A stretch of 64,000 bases of DNA from Blautia_A aquisgranensis (lineage in GTDB: Bacteria > Bacillota > Clostridia > Lachnospirales > Lachnospiraceae): assembly GCF_040096615.1 (NCBI RefSeq), contig NZ_JBBMEJ010000005.1:119762-183761 (forward strand), in the 5' to 3' direction. Made by a program: the position numbers and the translations under genes. Below the pieces are notes generated by a model, which had not been told where the DNA came from, did no database searches, and saw only the letters and a list, made by a program, of their open reading frames with translations. Below are positions 23,605 through 32,547 of this stretch, piece by piece. Within the stretch, counting starts at the first letter, position 1. Every line of letters begins with the position of its first letter.

Positions 23605-26448
23605 ATGATTATCATTGGTGAGAAACTGAACGGATCTATTCCTTCAGTTGCAAAGGCAATCGCTGAGAGAGATGCGGATCTTATCAGAGAGAGAGCAAAG
23701 AAACAGGCTGAGGCAGGAGCTACATTCCTTGATGTTTGTGCTTCAGTAGAAGAAGATGTAGAGGTAGAAACATTAAAATGGATGATCGACCTTGTACAGG
23801 AAGTAACCGATACACCGATCTGTGTGGACAGCCCAAGTGCGAAGTCCTGTGTTGCGGCAATTCCGTTCTGCAAACGCCCGGGACTTGTAAACTCCGTTTC
23901 TCTTGAGGGAAACAAGATCGATACGATCTTTCCGGTGATCGCAGACACAGACTGGGAATGTGTTGCACTTCTCTGTGACAACGACGGAATTCCGGATTCT
24001 GTAGAACGCCGTATGAAAGTTTTCCACGGAATCATGGAAAAAGCAAAAGAGTACAATATTGCACCAAGCAGGCTTCACATTGACCCGCTTGTTGTAACCT
24101 TATCCACAGACCAGACAGCACTGACCGTATTTGCAGAGTGCTGCCGCCAGATCAAGGCAGAGTATCCGGATATCCACATCACAAGTGGTCTTTCCAATAT
24201 CTCTTTTGGTCTTCCTACAAGAAAAAATATCAACCAGGCATTTATGGTACTGGCTATGAATGCAGGAATGGACAGTGCGATCGTTGATCCGACCAACAAA
24301 AACATGATCGGAATGATCTACGCGACCAATGCACTTCTCGAAAGAGATGAGTACTGCCTGGACTATATCGATAAATTTAAAGACAAACCTGCTGAGACAG
24401 CAGCTCCAGTGGCAGAAGCAAAAGAGCTGACACTTGCAGAAGAAAAAATGCAGGCTGTATTTAAAGCAACAGAAAACGGAAAGAACAAAGAAATCGGCAA
24501 ATGTGTTCAGGAAGCACTGGATGCAGGCTGTGATCCTACCGCAATCCTGAACGACGGAATGATCGGTGCCATGGCTGTTGTCGGTGAGAACTTCAAAAAA
24601 GAGATCATCTTTGTTCCGCAGATGCTTGCGGCAGCACGTGCCATGAAAGAGGGCGTTGAGGTTCTGAAACCATATCTTGCAACTGGAGAAGCCGGAAGTG
24701 CAGGAAAGATCATTCTTGGTACGGTAGCAGGTGACCTTCATGATATCGGTAAGAACCTTGTAGGTATGATGTTCGAGAGTGCAGGCTTCGAGGTTATCGA
24801 CCTTGGTGTTGATGTACCGATTGAAAGATTCATTGAGGTTGTAAAAGAGAATAAGGATGCGACGATCATTGCTCTTTCCGCTCTTCTTACAACGACTATG
24901 CCATCTCTCCGTGATACCGTAGCAGCACTTCTGAAACAGCCATTCCGTCCACGTATTAAGATCATGGTCGGCGGAGCTCCGATTTCCCAGGAGTTTGCAG
25001 ATGAGATTGGCGCAGATGCTTATACAGAGGATGCAGCTTCCGCAGCAGAGCAGGCAAAGAAATATGCAGAGTCCGGCTTCTGTGCAAAAGCAGCAGCCGG
25101 TGAGTTCCCGGACGTAGAAGTAGTTGAGGAGGAAGCTCCGGCAGAGGAAGAGAAAGCACCAGAAGCTCCGGCGGTTCATGTAGAGAAACCGGCAGAGATC
25201 AAATTCGATAAATCTGCAGTCGATATCAGTAAAGTAAAACTTCCTGGACCGGGAGAAGGCTACAAGCTGAACTGGGCAGAAACGAAAGAAAAATTTGCTA
25301 ATTACTGGCAGCATAAGAACACAGGCCGTCCGCTGATGTGTGTTATTGCAAGACGTCCTGAGGTTGAGCAGTTCTCTGATGGAACACCTGTTGAGGGCGG
25401 CTATCTGGATCAGATCTGCCAGGGTAAATATTACAACATGCCGAAAGAACTTTACTGGAAGGATATGGAGGATAAATACCAGAATGCAGAGCGTATCGTA
25501 GCACGTTACCGTTACTTCTGTGATACTCACGCATTCCTCGGTGAGAGCTTCCCGAACCTGAACATTGATTTTGGACCAGGTTCTACAGCCGCATATCTTG
25601 GATCAGATATCGGATTCAAAGAAGATACCGTATGGTTCAAAAAATGCCTGGATGGCTGGGATGGTGTTCCGAAACTTACCTTTGATCCTGAAAACAAATG
25701 GTTCAAGAAACATCTTCAGCTTGCAAAAGACTGCCGTGCTCTTGCCAAAGATGATTTCTATGTAGATATGCCTGACCTGATGGAGAACATCGATGTGCTT
25801 GCATCCTTAAGAGGAGCACAGGATACCCTGTTCGATCTTCTGGATGAGCCGGAAAAGGTTGGCAAGCGTATTCAGGAAGTTACCGATGTTTACTATGAGT
25901 ACTATGATCGTTTCTACGATGTGATCAAGGACAAAGATGGCGGTAATGCATACACCGTATTCCAGATCTGGGGACCGGGAAGAACTGTAAAATTACAGTG
26001 TGACTTCTCCGCAATGATGGCACCGGAAGATTTCCGTAAATATATTCAGCCGTCTCTGCGTACACAGTCTGAGAATGTTGACCATGTACTGTATCACCTT
26101 GACGGACCGGCTGCAATTAAGCACATGGATGCACTGATGGAGATCGAAGGCATTGATGCTCTTCAGTGGACAAGTGGTGATGCCGGCCCTGACGGAACAC
26201 TTCCTGACTGGGATGTGATCTATGATAAAGCAATCGCAGCAGGAAAATCCATCTGGGTTAAGGTTTACTCCGGTGAGTTTGAGGACTGGATCCGCAATGT
26301 TGACCGTATCGTTAAGAAATATGGTTCCCACAGCCTCTTCCTTCTTTTCCCTGAGATGTCCATGGAGCAGGCCGTATATCTTCTTGACTATGCAGACAAG
26401 AACTGGAGCGATGTAAAAGGTACTTTCTGTGAATCCCTCGGCAGATAA
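23605..26448 (+). CDS. Three-domain corrinoid methyltransferase fusion (pterin-binding + B12-binding + URO-D-like)
   Basis: A 947-residue cytoplasmic protein in three parts. Residues 1-260 resemble the methyltetrahydrofolate-binding AcsE/MetH-type domain (GEKLNGS, AGATFLDVCAS, PICVDSPS). Residues 275-495 are a corrinoid module with the helical cap and GDLHDIGK, where His379 is the lower cobalt ligand. An Ala/Pro/Glu-rich linker (503-530) leads to residues 553-947, which resemble uroporphyrinogen-decarboxylase-superfamily methyltransferases (MtaA/CmuA clan). In anaerobes such parts normally form separate proteins that move a methyl group from a substrate to cobalt and then to tetrahydrofolate. 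Here all are in one chain. The methyl donor is unknown. A terminator follows, so it is a single-gene unit. Confidence 0.85.
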   Translation: MIIIGEKLNGSIPSVAKAIAERDADLIRERAKKQAEAGATFLDVCASVEEDVEVETLKWMIDLVQEVTDTPICVDSPSAKSCVAAIPFCKRPGLVNSVSLEGNKIDTIFPVIADTDWECVALLCDNDGIPDSVERRMKVFHGIMEKAKEYNIAPSRLHIDPLVVTLSTDQTALTVFAECCRQIKAEYPDIHITSGLSNISFGLPTRKNINQAFMVLAMNAGMDSAIVDPTNKNMIGMIYATNALLERDEYCLDYIDKFKDKPAETAAPVAEAKELTLAEEKMQAVFKATENGKNKEIGKCVQEALDAGCDPTAILNDGMIGAMAVVGENFKKEIIFVPQMLAAARAMKEGVEVLKPYLATGEAGSAGKIILGTVAGDLHDIGKNLVGMMFESAGFEVIDLGVDVPIERFIEVVKENKDATIIALSALLTTTMPSLRDTVAALLKQPFRPRIKIMVGGAPISQEFADEIGADAYTEDAASAAEQAKKYAESGFCAKAAAGEFPDVEVVEEEAPAEEEKAPEAPAVHVEKPAEIKFDKSAVDISKVKLPGPGEGYKLNWAETKEKFANYWQHKNTGRPLMCVIARRPEVEQFSDGTPVEGGYLDQICQGKYYNMPKELYWKDMEDKYQNAERIVARYRYFCDTHAFLGESFPNLNIDFGPGSTAAYLGSDIGFKEDTVWFKKCLDGWDGVPKLTFDPENKWFKKHLQLAKDCRALAKDDFYVDMPDLMENIDVLASLRGAQDTLFDLLDEPEKVGKRIQEVTDVYYEYYDRFYDVIKDKDGGNAYTVFQIWGPGRTVKLQCDFSAMMAPEDFRKYIQPSLRTQSENVDHVLYHLDGPAAIKHMDALMEIEGIDALQWTSGDAGPDGTLPDWDVIYDKAIAAGKSIWVKVYSGEFEDWIRNVDRIVKKYGSHSLFLLFPEMSMEQAVYLLDYADKNWSDVKGTFCESLGR

Positions 26449-26506
26449 GATCTGCTACACTGAATAAAACCTGATAATCTGACACGAATCCTATAATGTT
26501 AAATCA

Positions 26507-26550
26507 ATCCCCTGTCCGGAAATAATCCCAGCCGGATGGGGGATCTTTTT
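26507..26550 (+). terminator. Terminator after the corrinoid fusion gene
   Basis: AATCCCCTGTCCGG pairs with CCGGATGGGGGATC (imperfect) and is followed by T5. Confidence 0.82.
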
Positions 26551-26588
26551 GTGCTTCTTTTTCTGTGAGCTATACTTTGTCTCTCTGA

Positions 26589-26617
26589 TTGATTTTTAAA
26601 CAGAAATCCTGTATAAT
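26589..26617 (+). promoter_or_regulatory. Promoter for the glycerol-1-phosphate dehydrogenase gene
   Basis: TTGATT (26589-26594), 17-nt spacer, TATAAT (26612-26617). Confidence 0.72.
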
Positions 26618-26699
26618 ACCAAACTGTAATATTGTATCATTCAGCGAAGACTATAAATTTGCTGTGAATTATTAAGATAAGTCAGGAGGATATAAATAC

Positions 26700-27965
26700 A
26701 TGCGAGTCGATGCGGACGATTTTGCCCGACCTTGCGGCTGCGGGAGGGAGCACCACATAGACGTAAAGGAAATCATTATCAGATCAGGAGCGGTGGAAAA
26801 ACTGGAAGAGGAAATGTCAGACGGAGAACTGAAGGAATACATTTCCCCCCTTCTGATCTGTGACACGAACAGCTATAAAGCAACAGAAGAGCTGATGGAG
26901 GATATCTACGACAGGTGCCAGGTACTGATCCTGGATGCAGAGAATCTGGAAGCAGATGAACGTGCTGTAGAGATCGTAGAGAATTACATGGAAGAGGATA
27001 TTGATCTTGTGCTTGCAGTTGGTGCAGGTACGATCCATGATCTCAGCCGGTATGTTGCCCATCAGTATCGGATTCCTTTTGTCTCTGTGCCCACCGCAGC
27101 CAGTTCAGACGGATTTACTTCTACAGTAGCGGACATGACCTGGAATGGTGTGAAGAAGATGGTGAAGGCTTCTGCACCGATTTTTGTCTTTGCAGATACC
27201 GACATTTTTGCGAAGGCGCCAGGGAGACTTGCAGCGGCAGGTGTTTCCGATATTCTGGGGAAATACATTGCTCTGGCTGACTGGAAGATCGGAAGTATTC
27301 TTACCGAGGAATACTATTGTGCAGAGGTAGTAAAGCTTGAAACAAGAGCAATCCGTACTGTGAAGGATAATCTGAAGGAGATCGCAGCGGGTGAAGAGGA
27401 TGCCTGTGAGAAGCTGATGTATGCACTGGTACTGTCTGGTCTGGCGATGCAGATGACCGGCAATTCCAGACCGGCCTCCGGTGCGGAACATCATCTGGTA
27501 CATCTGTGGGATATGGAAGTACTCAATGGTCATCTGAATGCACTGCACGGAGAGAAGGTTTCTGCTGGAACTATGCTGACACTTTTAGAATATAAGAAGA
27601 TTGCGGATGCCATCCACAGAAAATCCTGTAAAGTACACACGCACACAGAAAAGGACAGAGATCTTTTGCAGAAGACCTTTGGAAAAAAAGGTGTTCTGGA
27701 TGCTATTTATAAAGAGAATGCTCCGGAGATTCTGGATGAGATCAGTACAAGACAGCTTTCAGATGCACTTCCGGAAATCGCGCAGATCATTGATTCACTG
27801 CCATCTGTAACGGATATGCAGGAAATGATGAGTACAGCTGGTTGTGTAAGCAGAGTACGGGACATCGGACTTCCGAGAGAAACAATTTCGGATAGCTTGA
27901 GACTTGCACCATATACAAGGCGGCGATTGAGCCTTTTGAGACTTTCTAAGATGCTGACATATTAA
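26700..27965 (+). CDS. egsA: sn-Glycerol-1-phosphate dehydrogenase, EgsA/AraM type
   Basis: A 421-residue enzyme of the iron/zinc alcohol dehydrogenase superfamily. AVGAGTIHDLSRYVA (about 103-117) and VPTAASSDGFTS (about 127-138) bind NAD(P) and substrate. The metal ligands fit GAEHHLVH (about 262-269) and ALHGEKV (about 281-287). It reduces dihydroxyacetone phosphate to sn-glycerol 1-phosphate, the stereoisomer used for archaeal lipids and made by AraM in Bacillus. An N-terminal CGCGREHH stretch adds two Cys and two His. Start ATG follows CAGGAGG. No prenyltransferase (PcrB) is nearby. Confidence 0.85.
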   Translation: MRVDADDFARPCGCGREHHIDVKEIIIRSGAVEKLEEEMSDGELKEYISPLLICDTNSYKATEELMEDIYDRCQVLILDAENLEADERAVEIVENYMEEDIDLVLAVGAGTIHDLSRYVAHQYRIPFVSVPTAASSDGFTSTVADMTWNGVKKMVKASAPIFVFADTDIFAKAPGRLAAAGVSDILGKYIALADWKIGSILTEEYYCAEVVKLETRAIRTVKDNLKEIAAGEEDACEKLMYALVLSGLAMQMTGNSRPASGAEHHLVHLWDMEVLNGHLNALHGEKVSAGTMLTLLEYKKIADAIHRKSCKVHTHTEKDRDLLQKTFGKKGVLDAIYKENAPEILDEISTRQLSDALPEIAQIIDSLPSVTDMQEMMSTAGCVSRVRDIGLPRETISDSLRLAPYTRRRLSLLRLSKMLTY

Positions 27966-28050
27966 TCTGACATTAGGAGGAATCTGCTAACATAGATGCA
28001 AGGCGGGTTCTACCGGAATATTTTTTAAGAAAGGCAGTGAGGATGGTTTG

Positions 28051-28557
28051 ATGAGAGTAGGAATGGGATATGATGTACATAAACTGACAGAGGGCAGAGA
28101 TCTGATCCTTGGTGGAGTAAACATTCCCTGGGAAAAAGGTCTTCTCGGACATTCCGATGCGGATGTACTGATCCATGCGATCATGGATGCACTTCTGGGA
28201 GCCGCGGCACTTGGCGACATTGGAAAGCATTTTCCGGATACAGATCCTGCATACAAGGGGATTTCCAGTGTGAAGCTGCTGGTACATGTTGCCGGACTTC
28301 TGAAGGAGAACGGATACGAGGTCGGCAATATCGATGCAACCATCATTGCCCAGAAGCCCAAGATGGCACCGCATATTCCGAAGATGAGAGAAAACATTGC
28401 GACAGCGCTTGGAATTGACATATCACAGCTGAATATCAAGGCAACTACAGAAGAAGGACTTGGTTTTACAGGGCAGGGAGAAGGAATCTCCTCGCAGGCG
28501 ATCTGCTCCCTGTATAGAATCGGGAAATTGGAGGAAGAGCAACATGAAGATTTTTAA
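28051..28557 (+). CDS. ispF: 2-C-methyl-D-erythritol 2,4-cyclodiphosphate synthase
   Basis: A 168-residue IspF. GYDVHKL gives the zinc ligands Asp and His at the N-terminus, and LLGHSDADVLIHAIMDALLGAAALGDIG is the family core. IKATTEEGLGFTGQGEGI closes the active site near the C-terminus. It forms the cyclic diphosphate of the non-mevalonate isoprenoid pathway. ATG 28051 is chosen over the TTG immediately before it. The 3' end overlaps cysS by 14 nt, so the two are coupled. Confidence 0.95.
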   Translation: MRVGMGYDVHKLTEGRDLILGGVNIPWEKGLLGHSDADVLIHAIMDALLGAAALGDIGKHFPDTDPAYKGISSVKLLVHVAGLLKENGYEVGNIDATIIAQKPKMAPHIPKMRENIATALGIDISQLNIKATTEEGLGFTGQGEGISSQAICSLYRIGKLEEEQHEDF

Positions 28558-29953
28558 CACACTGACACGTCGAAAAGAAGAATTCGTACCTCTTGAAGAG
28601 GGTAAGGTAAAGATGTATGTCTGCGGACCTACCGTTTACAATCTGATCCATATTGGAAATGCCCGTCCGATGATCATTTTTGATACGGTACGCAGATATA
28701 TGGAATATAAGGGCTATGAAGTAAATTACGTATCCAACTTCACAGATGTGGATGACAAGATCATCAAGAAGGCCATTGAGGAGGGAGTTACCGCAGAGGA
28801 GATTTCCACCCGCTATATCAAAGAGTGCAAAAAAGATATGGCAGATATGAATGTAAAACCTGCCACAACAGCACCGCAGGCAACACAGGAGATTCAGGGG
28901 ATGATCGATATGATTCAGACACTGATCGACAAAGGCTATGCGTATCCGGCTGCTGACGGAACCGTATATTTCCGTGTGAAGAAGTTCAAGGAATACGGTA
29001 AGCTTTCCCATAAGAATCTGGATGATCTGCAGTCCGGTTTCCGTTCTCTTAAGGTGTCCGGAGAAGATCAGAAGGAAGATCCGCTTGATTTCGTACTCTG
29101 GAAACCGAAGAAGGAAGGTGAGCCATCCTGGCCGTCACCATGGTGCGACGGACGTCCTGGCTGGCATATCGAGTGCTCTGTTATGTCCAAAAAATATCTC
29201 GGAGAGGAGATTGATATCCATGCAGGCGGCGAGGACCTGATCTTCCCGCATCATGAGAATGAGATCGCACAGAGTGAGTGCTGCAATGGAAAGATCTTTG
29301 CAAGATACTGGATGCACAATGGTTTCCTGAACATTGACAATCGTAAGATGTCTAAATCTCTCGGAAACTTCCGTACAGTCCGTGAGATCGGTGAACAGTA
29401 TGATCTTCAGGTGCTTCGTTTCTTCATGCTGAATGCACATTACAGAAGTCCGCTGAACTTCAGTGCGGATCTGATGGAAGCAGCGAAGAATTCCCTGGAG
29501 CGTATTCTTGAGGCAGCAGGTAAGCTTAAGGATCGCAAGGAGAATGCTGCGGCAGAAAATATCACAGAGGAAGAGCTTGCATTTCTCAAGGAAGCAGAGG
29601 TTTTTGTTACAAAATTTGAAAATGCCATGGATGATGATTTCAATACAGCAGATGGTCTTGCAGCAGTATTTGAACTGGTAAAATTTGCCAATACCAATGT
29701 AAATGAAAACAGCTCTAAGGAATTTGCAGGCAGCCTTTATGAAGAGCTTTTCAAGCTCTGTGATGTGCTCGGACTGAAAGTAGAGAAAAAAGAGGAAATT
29801 CTTGACAAAGAGATCGAGGATCTGATCCAGGAGCGTCAGGCTGCAAGAAAGGCAAAGGATTTCAAGAGAGCAGACGAGATCCGTGATGAGCTTCTGAAAA
29901 AAGGTATCATTCTGAAGGATACAAGAGAAGGTGTGAAATGGCAGAGAGCTTAA
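28544..29953 (+). CDS. cysS: Cysteinyl-tRNA synthetase
   Basis: A 469-residue class I synthetase with zinc ligand Cys27 in YVCGPTVY, HIGN at 36-39 and KMSKS near 267-271. The DALR-like helical anticodon region lies at the C-terminus. It charges tRNA-Cys. The ATG at 28544 follows GGAGGAAG inside ispF. Its end overlaps mrnC by 16 nt. The order cysS-mrnC-rlmB-sigH matches the Bacillus arrangement. Confidence 0.97.
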   Translation: MKIFNTLTRRKEEFVPLEEGKVKMYVCGPTVYNLIHIGNARPMIIFDTVRRYMEYKGYEVNYVSNFTDVDDKIIKKAIEEGVTAEEISTRYIKECKKDMADMNVKPATTAPQATQEIQGMIDMIQTLIDKGYAYPAADGTVYFRVKKFKEYGKLSHKNLDDLQSGFRSLKVSGEDQKEDPLDFVLWKPKKEGEPSWPSPWCDGRPGWHIECSVMSKKYLGEEIDIHAGGEDLIFPHHENEIAQSECCNGKIFARYWMHNGFLNIDNRKMSKSLGNFRTVREIGEQYDLQVLRFFMLNAHYRSPLNFSADLMEAAKNSLERILEAAGKLKDRKENAAAENITEEELAFLKEAEVFVTKFENAMDDDFNTADGLAAVFELVKFANTNVNENSSKEFAGSLYEELFKLCDVLGLKVEKKEEILDKEIEDLIQERQAARKAKDFKRADEIRDELLKKGIILKDTREGVKWQRA

Positions 29954-30372
29954 AGGAGCTTAAAGAGCTGTTTGATCTGAAAGATGCGGATTTAAGAACA
30001 TATTCGCCACTGACTCTGGCTTATATCGGAGATGGTGTCTATGAGCTTGTGATCCGCACTATCCTTGTAAAAAAAGCAAACTGTCCGGTAAACCGACTTC
30101 ACAGAAAGGCAAGCGGTCTTGTGAAAGCTTCTGCACAGTCGGGAATGATGGAGATCATTGAACCGCTTCTCACAGAAGAAGAAAAAGGTGTTTACCGAAG
30201 AGGCAGAAATGCACATTCTGCCACTATGGCGAAGCATGCGACTATGGCAGATTACCGACGTGCAACAGGCTTTGAGGCTCTGATGGGATATCTTTATCTT
30301 AAAGAGGATTTTTCCAGGATCCTGGAGCTGGTCCGTGCAGGTCTTGAGAAGGAGGAATTTAAAGTTGACTGA
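29938..30372 (+). CDS. mrnC: Mini-ribonuclease 3
   Basis: A 144-residue RNase III-like protein without a double-stranded RNA binding domain. The catalytic signature LAYIGDGVYELVIR lies at about 28-41, and a second acidic site is in FEALMGYLYL near 112-121. Mini-III matures 23S rRNA ends in Firmicutes. It overlaps cysS upstream by 16 nt and rlmB downstream by 8 nt, a tightly packed operon. Confidence 0.92.
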   Translation: MAESLKELKELFDLKDADLRTYSPLTLAYIGDGVYELVIRTILVKKANCPVNRLHRKASGLVKASAQSGMMEIIEPLLTEEEKGVYRRGRNAHSATMAKHATMADYRRATGFEALMGYLYLKEDFSRILELVRAGLEKEEFKVD

Positions 30373-31099
30373 AATCATCGAAGGAAGAAATGCAGTTCTG
30401 GAGGCGTTTCGTTCCGGTAAAAGTGTAGATAAATTATTTATTCTGGATGGATGCCAGGATGGTCCTGTCCGTACGATTGCAAGAGAGGCCAGAAAACATG
30501 ATACTATCGTGAAGTTTGTTCCGAAGGAACGACTGGATTCTATGAGCGAGACTGGGGCACATCAGGGCGTGATCGCACAGGTTGCTGCCTATGATTATTC
30601 CACAGTGGAGGATATTCTGAAAAAAGCGGAAGAGAAGGGAGAGCCTCCTTTTATTATTCTGTTGGATAATATTGAAGATCCTCATAATCTGGGAGCAATC
30701 ATCCGTACAGCGAACCTTGCAGGTGCCCATGGAGTGATCATTCCGAAACACAGAGCTGTCGGACTTACGGCAACGGTAGCCAAAACTTCTGCTGGAGCAC
30801 TGAATTATACGCCGGTAGCAAAAGTAGCTAATCTTGGACAGACGATCGACGAGCTGAAAGAAAAAGGTATCTGGTTTGTATGTGCAGATATGGACGGCGA
30901 AGTGATGTACAGACAGAATCTCACAGGCCCAATCGGCCTTGTGATCGGAAATGAAGGAAATGGTGTCAGCCGTCTGGTAAAAGAAAAGTGCGATTTTACA
31001 ACTGCAATTCCGATGCAGGGTGACATTGATTCTTTAAATGCTTCGGTAGCGGCCGGTGTACTTGCTTTTGAAATTGTGAGACAGAGAATGTCGAAATAA
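30365..31099 (+). CDS. rlmB: 23S rRNA (guanosine-2251 2'-O) methyltransferase, SPOUT family
   Basis: A 244-residue TrmH-type methyltransferase. The substrate-binding N-domain starts TEIIEGRNAVLEAF. The knotted SAM site is LLDNIEDPHNLGAIIRTA, GLVIGNEGNGVS and IPMQGDIDSLNASVAAGV. The start is most likely TTG 30365, nine bases after a perfect GGAGG (30351-30355) inside mrnC. No ATG fits the family N-terminus. It overlaps mrnC by 8 nt. Confidence 0.92.
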   Translation: MTEIIEGRNAVLEAFRSGKSVDKLFILDGCQDGPVRTIAREARKHDTIVKFVPKERLDSMSETGAHQGVIAQVAAYDYSTVEDILKKAEEKGEPPFIILLDNIEDPHNLGAIIRTANLAGAHGVIIPKHRAVGLTATVAKTSAGALNYTPVAKVANLGQTIDELKEKGIWFVCADMDGEVMYRQNLTGPIGLVIGNEGNGVSRLVKEKCDFTTAIPMQGDIDSLNASVAAGVLAFEIVRQRMSK

Positions 31100-31123
31100 C
31101 AGCAGAAGCTGTATGGAGAGAGA

Positions 31124-31708
31124 ATGTGCCGATATAATGAAACTGCGGATGAAATTCTGATCGGAAGGCTTCGAGACGGGGAGACTGCAATTGCGGATCA
31201 TCTGATGGAAAAATATAAAGGGCTGGTCAGAAAAAAGGCCCGTGCCATGTTTCTCATTGGCGGAGATACGGATGATCTGATCCAGGAAGGGATGATCGGC
31301 CTGTTTAAAGCAGTCCGTGATTATCGGCCCGGGCACGAGGCATCGTTTCAGTCCTTTGCGAATATGTGTATTGACAGGCAGATGTACAGCGCAATAAAAA
31401 GCTCCAACCGTCAGAAACATCAGCCGCTGAACACGTATATATCGCTAAGCAGCAGCGAGACGGAAGAAAATCTCAGAGATTCCTGTGTGGAACATGGTAA
31501 TCCGGAATCAATCCTGATCGACAGGGAGAATGTGAAGGCTCTTGAGAAAGAAATGGAAAAAAACCTGAGCGCTCTGGAGAACAAAGTGCTTGAACTGTAT
31601 CTGGATGGAAATGGTTACCGGGAAATCGCAGAGATTCTGGGAAAATCTCCCAAATCCATTGATAATGCACTACACAGGATTCGGAGAAAAATAAAAAAAT
31701 ATTTCTGA
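31124..31708 (+). CDS. sigH: RNA polymerase sigma-H factor (stationary phase/sporulation)
   Basis: A 194-residue sigma-70-type factor. Region 2 contains DDLIQEGMIGLFKAVRDY and FQSFANMCIDRQMYSAIKSS. Region 4 contains ALENKVLELYLDGNGYREIAEILGKSPKSIDNALHRIRRKI. The match and the cysS-mrnC-rlmB context identify SigH (Spo0H), which switches on early sporulation and transition-state genes in endospore formers. The yacP gene often found between rlmB and sigH is absent. Confidence 0.93.
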   Translation: MCRYNETADEILIGRLRDGETAIADHLMEKYKGLVRKKARAMFLIGGDTDDLIQEGMIGLFKAVRDYRPGHEASFQSFANMCIDRQMYSAIKSSNRQKHQPLNTYISLSSSETEENLRDSCVEHGNPESILIDRENVKALEKEMEKNLSALENKVLELYLDGNGYREIAEILGKSPKSIDNALHRIRRKIKKYF

Positions 31709-31789
31709 GATTTTTCCCTCTTTCATTTTGAAAATAAAAGTATTACAATGGGTTATAAAAGAAGCGGAATAAGAAAGGAGAGCAATGTT

Positions 31790-32197
31790 ATGGCAAAGAT
31801 CAACAAATATTGGGGACTGGTTGCAGTAGGTGCACTTACAGCAGCAGCTGCAGGTGCTGTTGCGGCACTTGTGACAAGAAAGAAATCATATGAAGAAGAC
31901 TTTGAGGATGATTTCGATGATCTGGATGACCTTGAGGAAGACGACAAAAAAGAAGAAAAAGAAGAGAAAGAAGTTTTCCAGGACTGGGACAAGACAGCAT
32001 CTGAAACAGTAGAAGTAGCGAAAGAGACAGAAGCGCAGGCAGAAGAAGTTACTGAAACAGAGGAAGCATCTGAGAAAGTCAAAGAAGAAACTGCAGAAAC
32101 AGAGGAAGCATCTGAGGATGCCAAAGAGGAAGAACCGGATGAAACAGAGGATGCTTCAGAAGAAACTGTAGAGGAAGAGACTGATACAGAAGAATAA
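31790..32197 (+). CDS. Membrane-anchored, highly acidic repeat protein of unknown function
   Basis: A 135-residue protein. Residues 1-30 hold one hydrophobic segment (YWGLVAVGALTAAAAGAVAALV) and a short basic stop-transfer. The remaining 100 residues are almost all Glu, Asp, Lys, Thr, Ala and Ser and should be disordered. The tail contains an imperfect repeat ETEEASE, visible in DNA as GAAACAGAGGAAGCATCTGA at 32054 and 32096 with a weaker copy at 32141. The start ATG follows AAAGGAG. It resembles YtxH-like envelope proteins only in layout; no function can be assigned. Confidence 0.7.
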   Translation: MAKINKYWGLVAVGALTAAAAGAVAALVTRKKSYEEDFEDDFDDLDDLEEDDKKEEKEEKEVFQDWDKTASETVEVAKETEAQAEEVTETEEASEKVKEETAETEEASEDAKEEEPDETEDASEETVEEETDTEE

Positions 32198-32318
32198 AAA
32201 AAGAAGATTCCAGCGGCTCAACGGCATTATAAGAAGGTGTTGCTGAGCTGTTGGATTTCTCTATTATTCGCGAAAAATATATTTTTACAAAAAATATATA
32301 AAAAGTAAAAATAAACTG

Positions 32319-32347
32319 TTGACAATAAACGTATCATCTGATAATAT
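32319..32347 (+). promoter_or_regulatory. Promoter for tRNA-Thr
   Basis: TTGACA (32319-32324), 17-nt spacer, TAATAT (32342-32347), 34 nt before the tRNA. Confidence 0.75.
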
Positions 32348-32380
32348 AATCAACTGTGAGCGGTAAGTGCCGCGTAACAA

Positions 32381-32453
32381 GCTGCTGTGGCTCAGTCGGT
32401 AGAGCGTCGCCTTGGTAAGGCGGAGGTCACGGGTTCGATTCCCGTCAGCAGCT
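32381..32453 (+). tRNA. tRNA-Thr (anticodon GGT)
   Basis: A 73-nt cloverleaf: acceptor GCTGCTG/CAGCAGC, D arm GCTC/GAGC, anticodon stem TCGCC/GGCGG with loop TTGGTAA, T arm ACGGG-TTCGATT-CCCGT and discriminator T. CCA is not encoded. A T-rich run follows directly and probably ends transcription. Confidence 0.96.
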
Positions 32454-32547
32454 TTATTTTTTTGTCTAAATACAGTTTTTTCGGGTTTCAAAAACTTTGA
32501 AATTGTGATAAGATAAGACATCAGGACGATATCTAGGAGGGAGATCA

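Noticed and set aside
24100..25530. Long minus-strand open frame opposite the corrinoid fusion gene (476 codons)
   Set aside because: It is a shadow of the strongly coding + strand; its translation is Cys/His/Leu rich, with no ribosome site and no recognisable motif. The same applies to minus-strand frames at 14867-15949, 1135-1932 and 32770-34140.
23605..27965. Corrinoid fusion and glycerol-1-phosphate dehydrogenase as one operon
   Set aside because: A clear terminator (26507-26550) and a new promoter (26589-26617) separate them.
32200..32270. Terminator after the acidic protein gene
   Set aside because: There is an inverted repeat (CCAGCGGCTCA/TGAGCTGTTGG), but it lacks a T run, so it is left uncalled.
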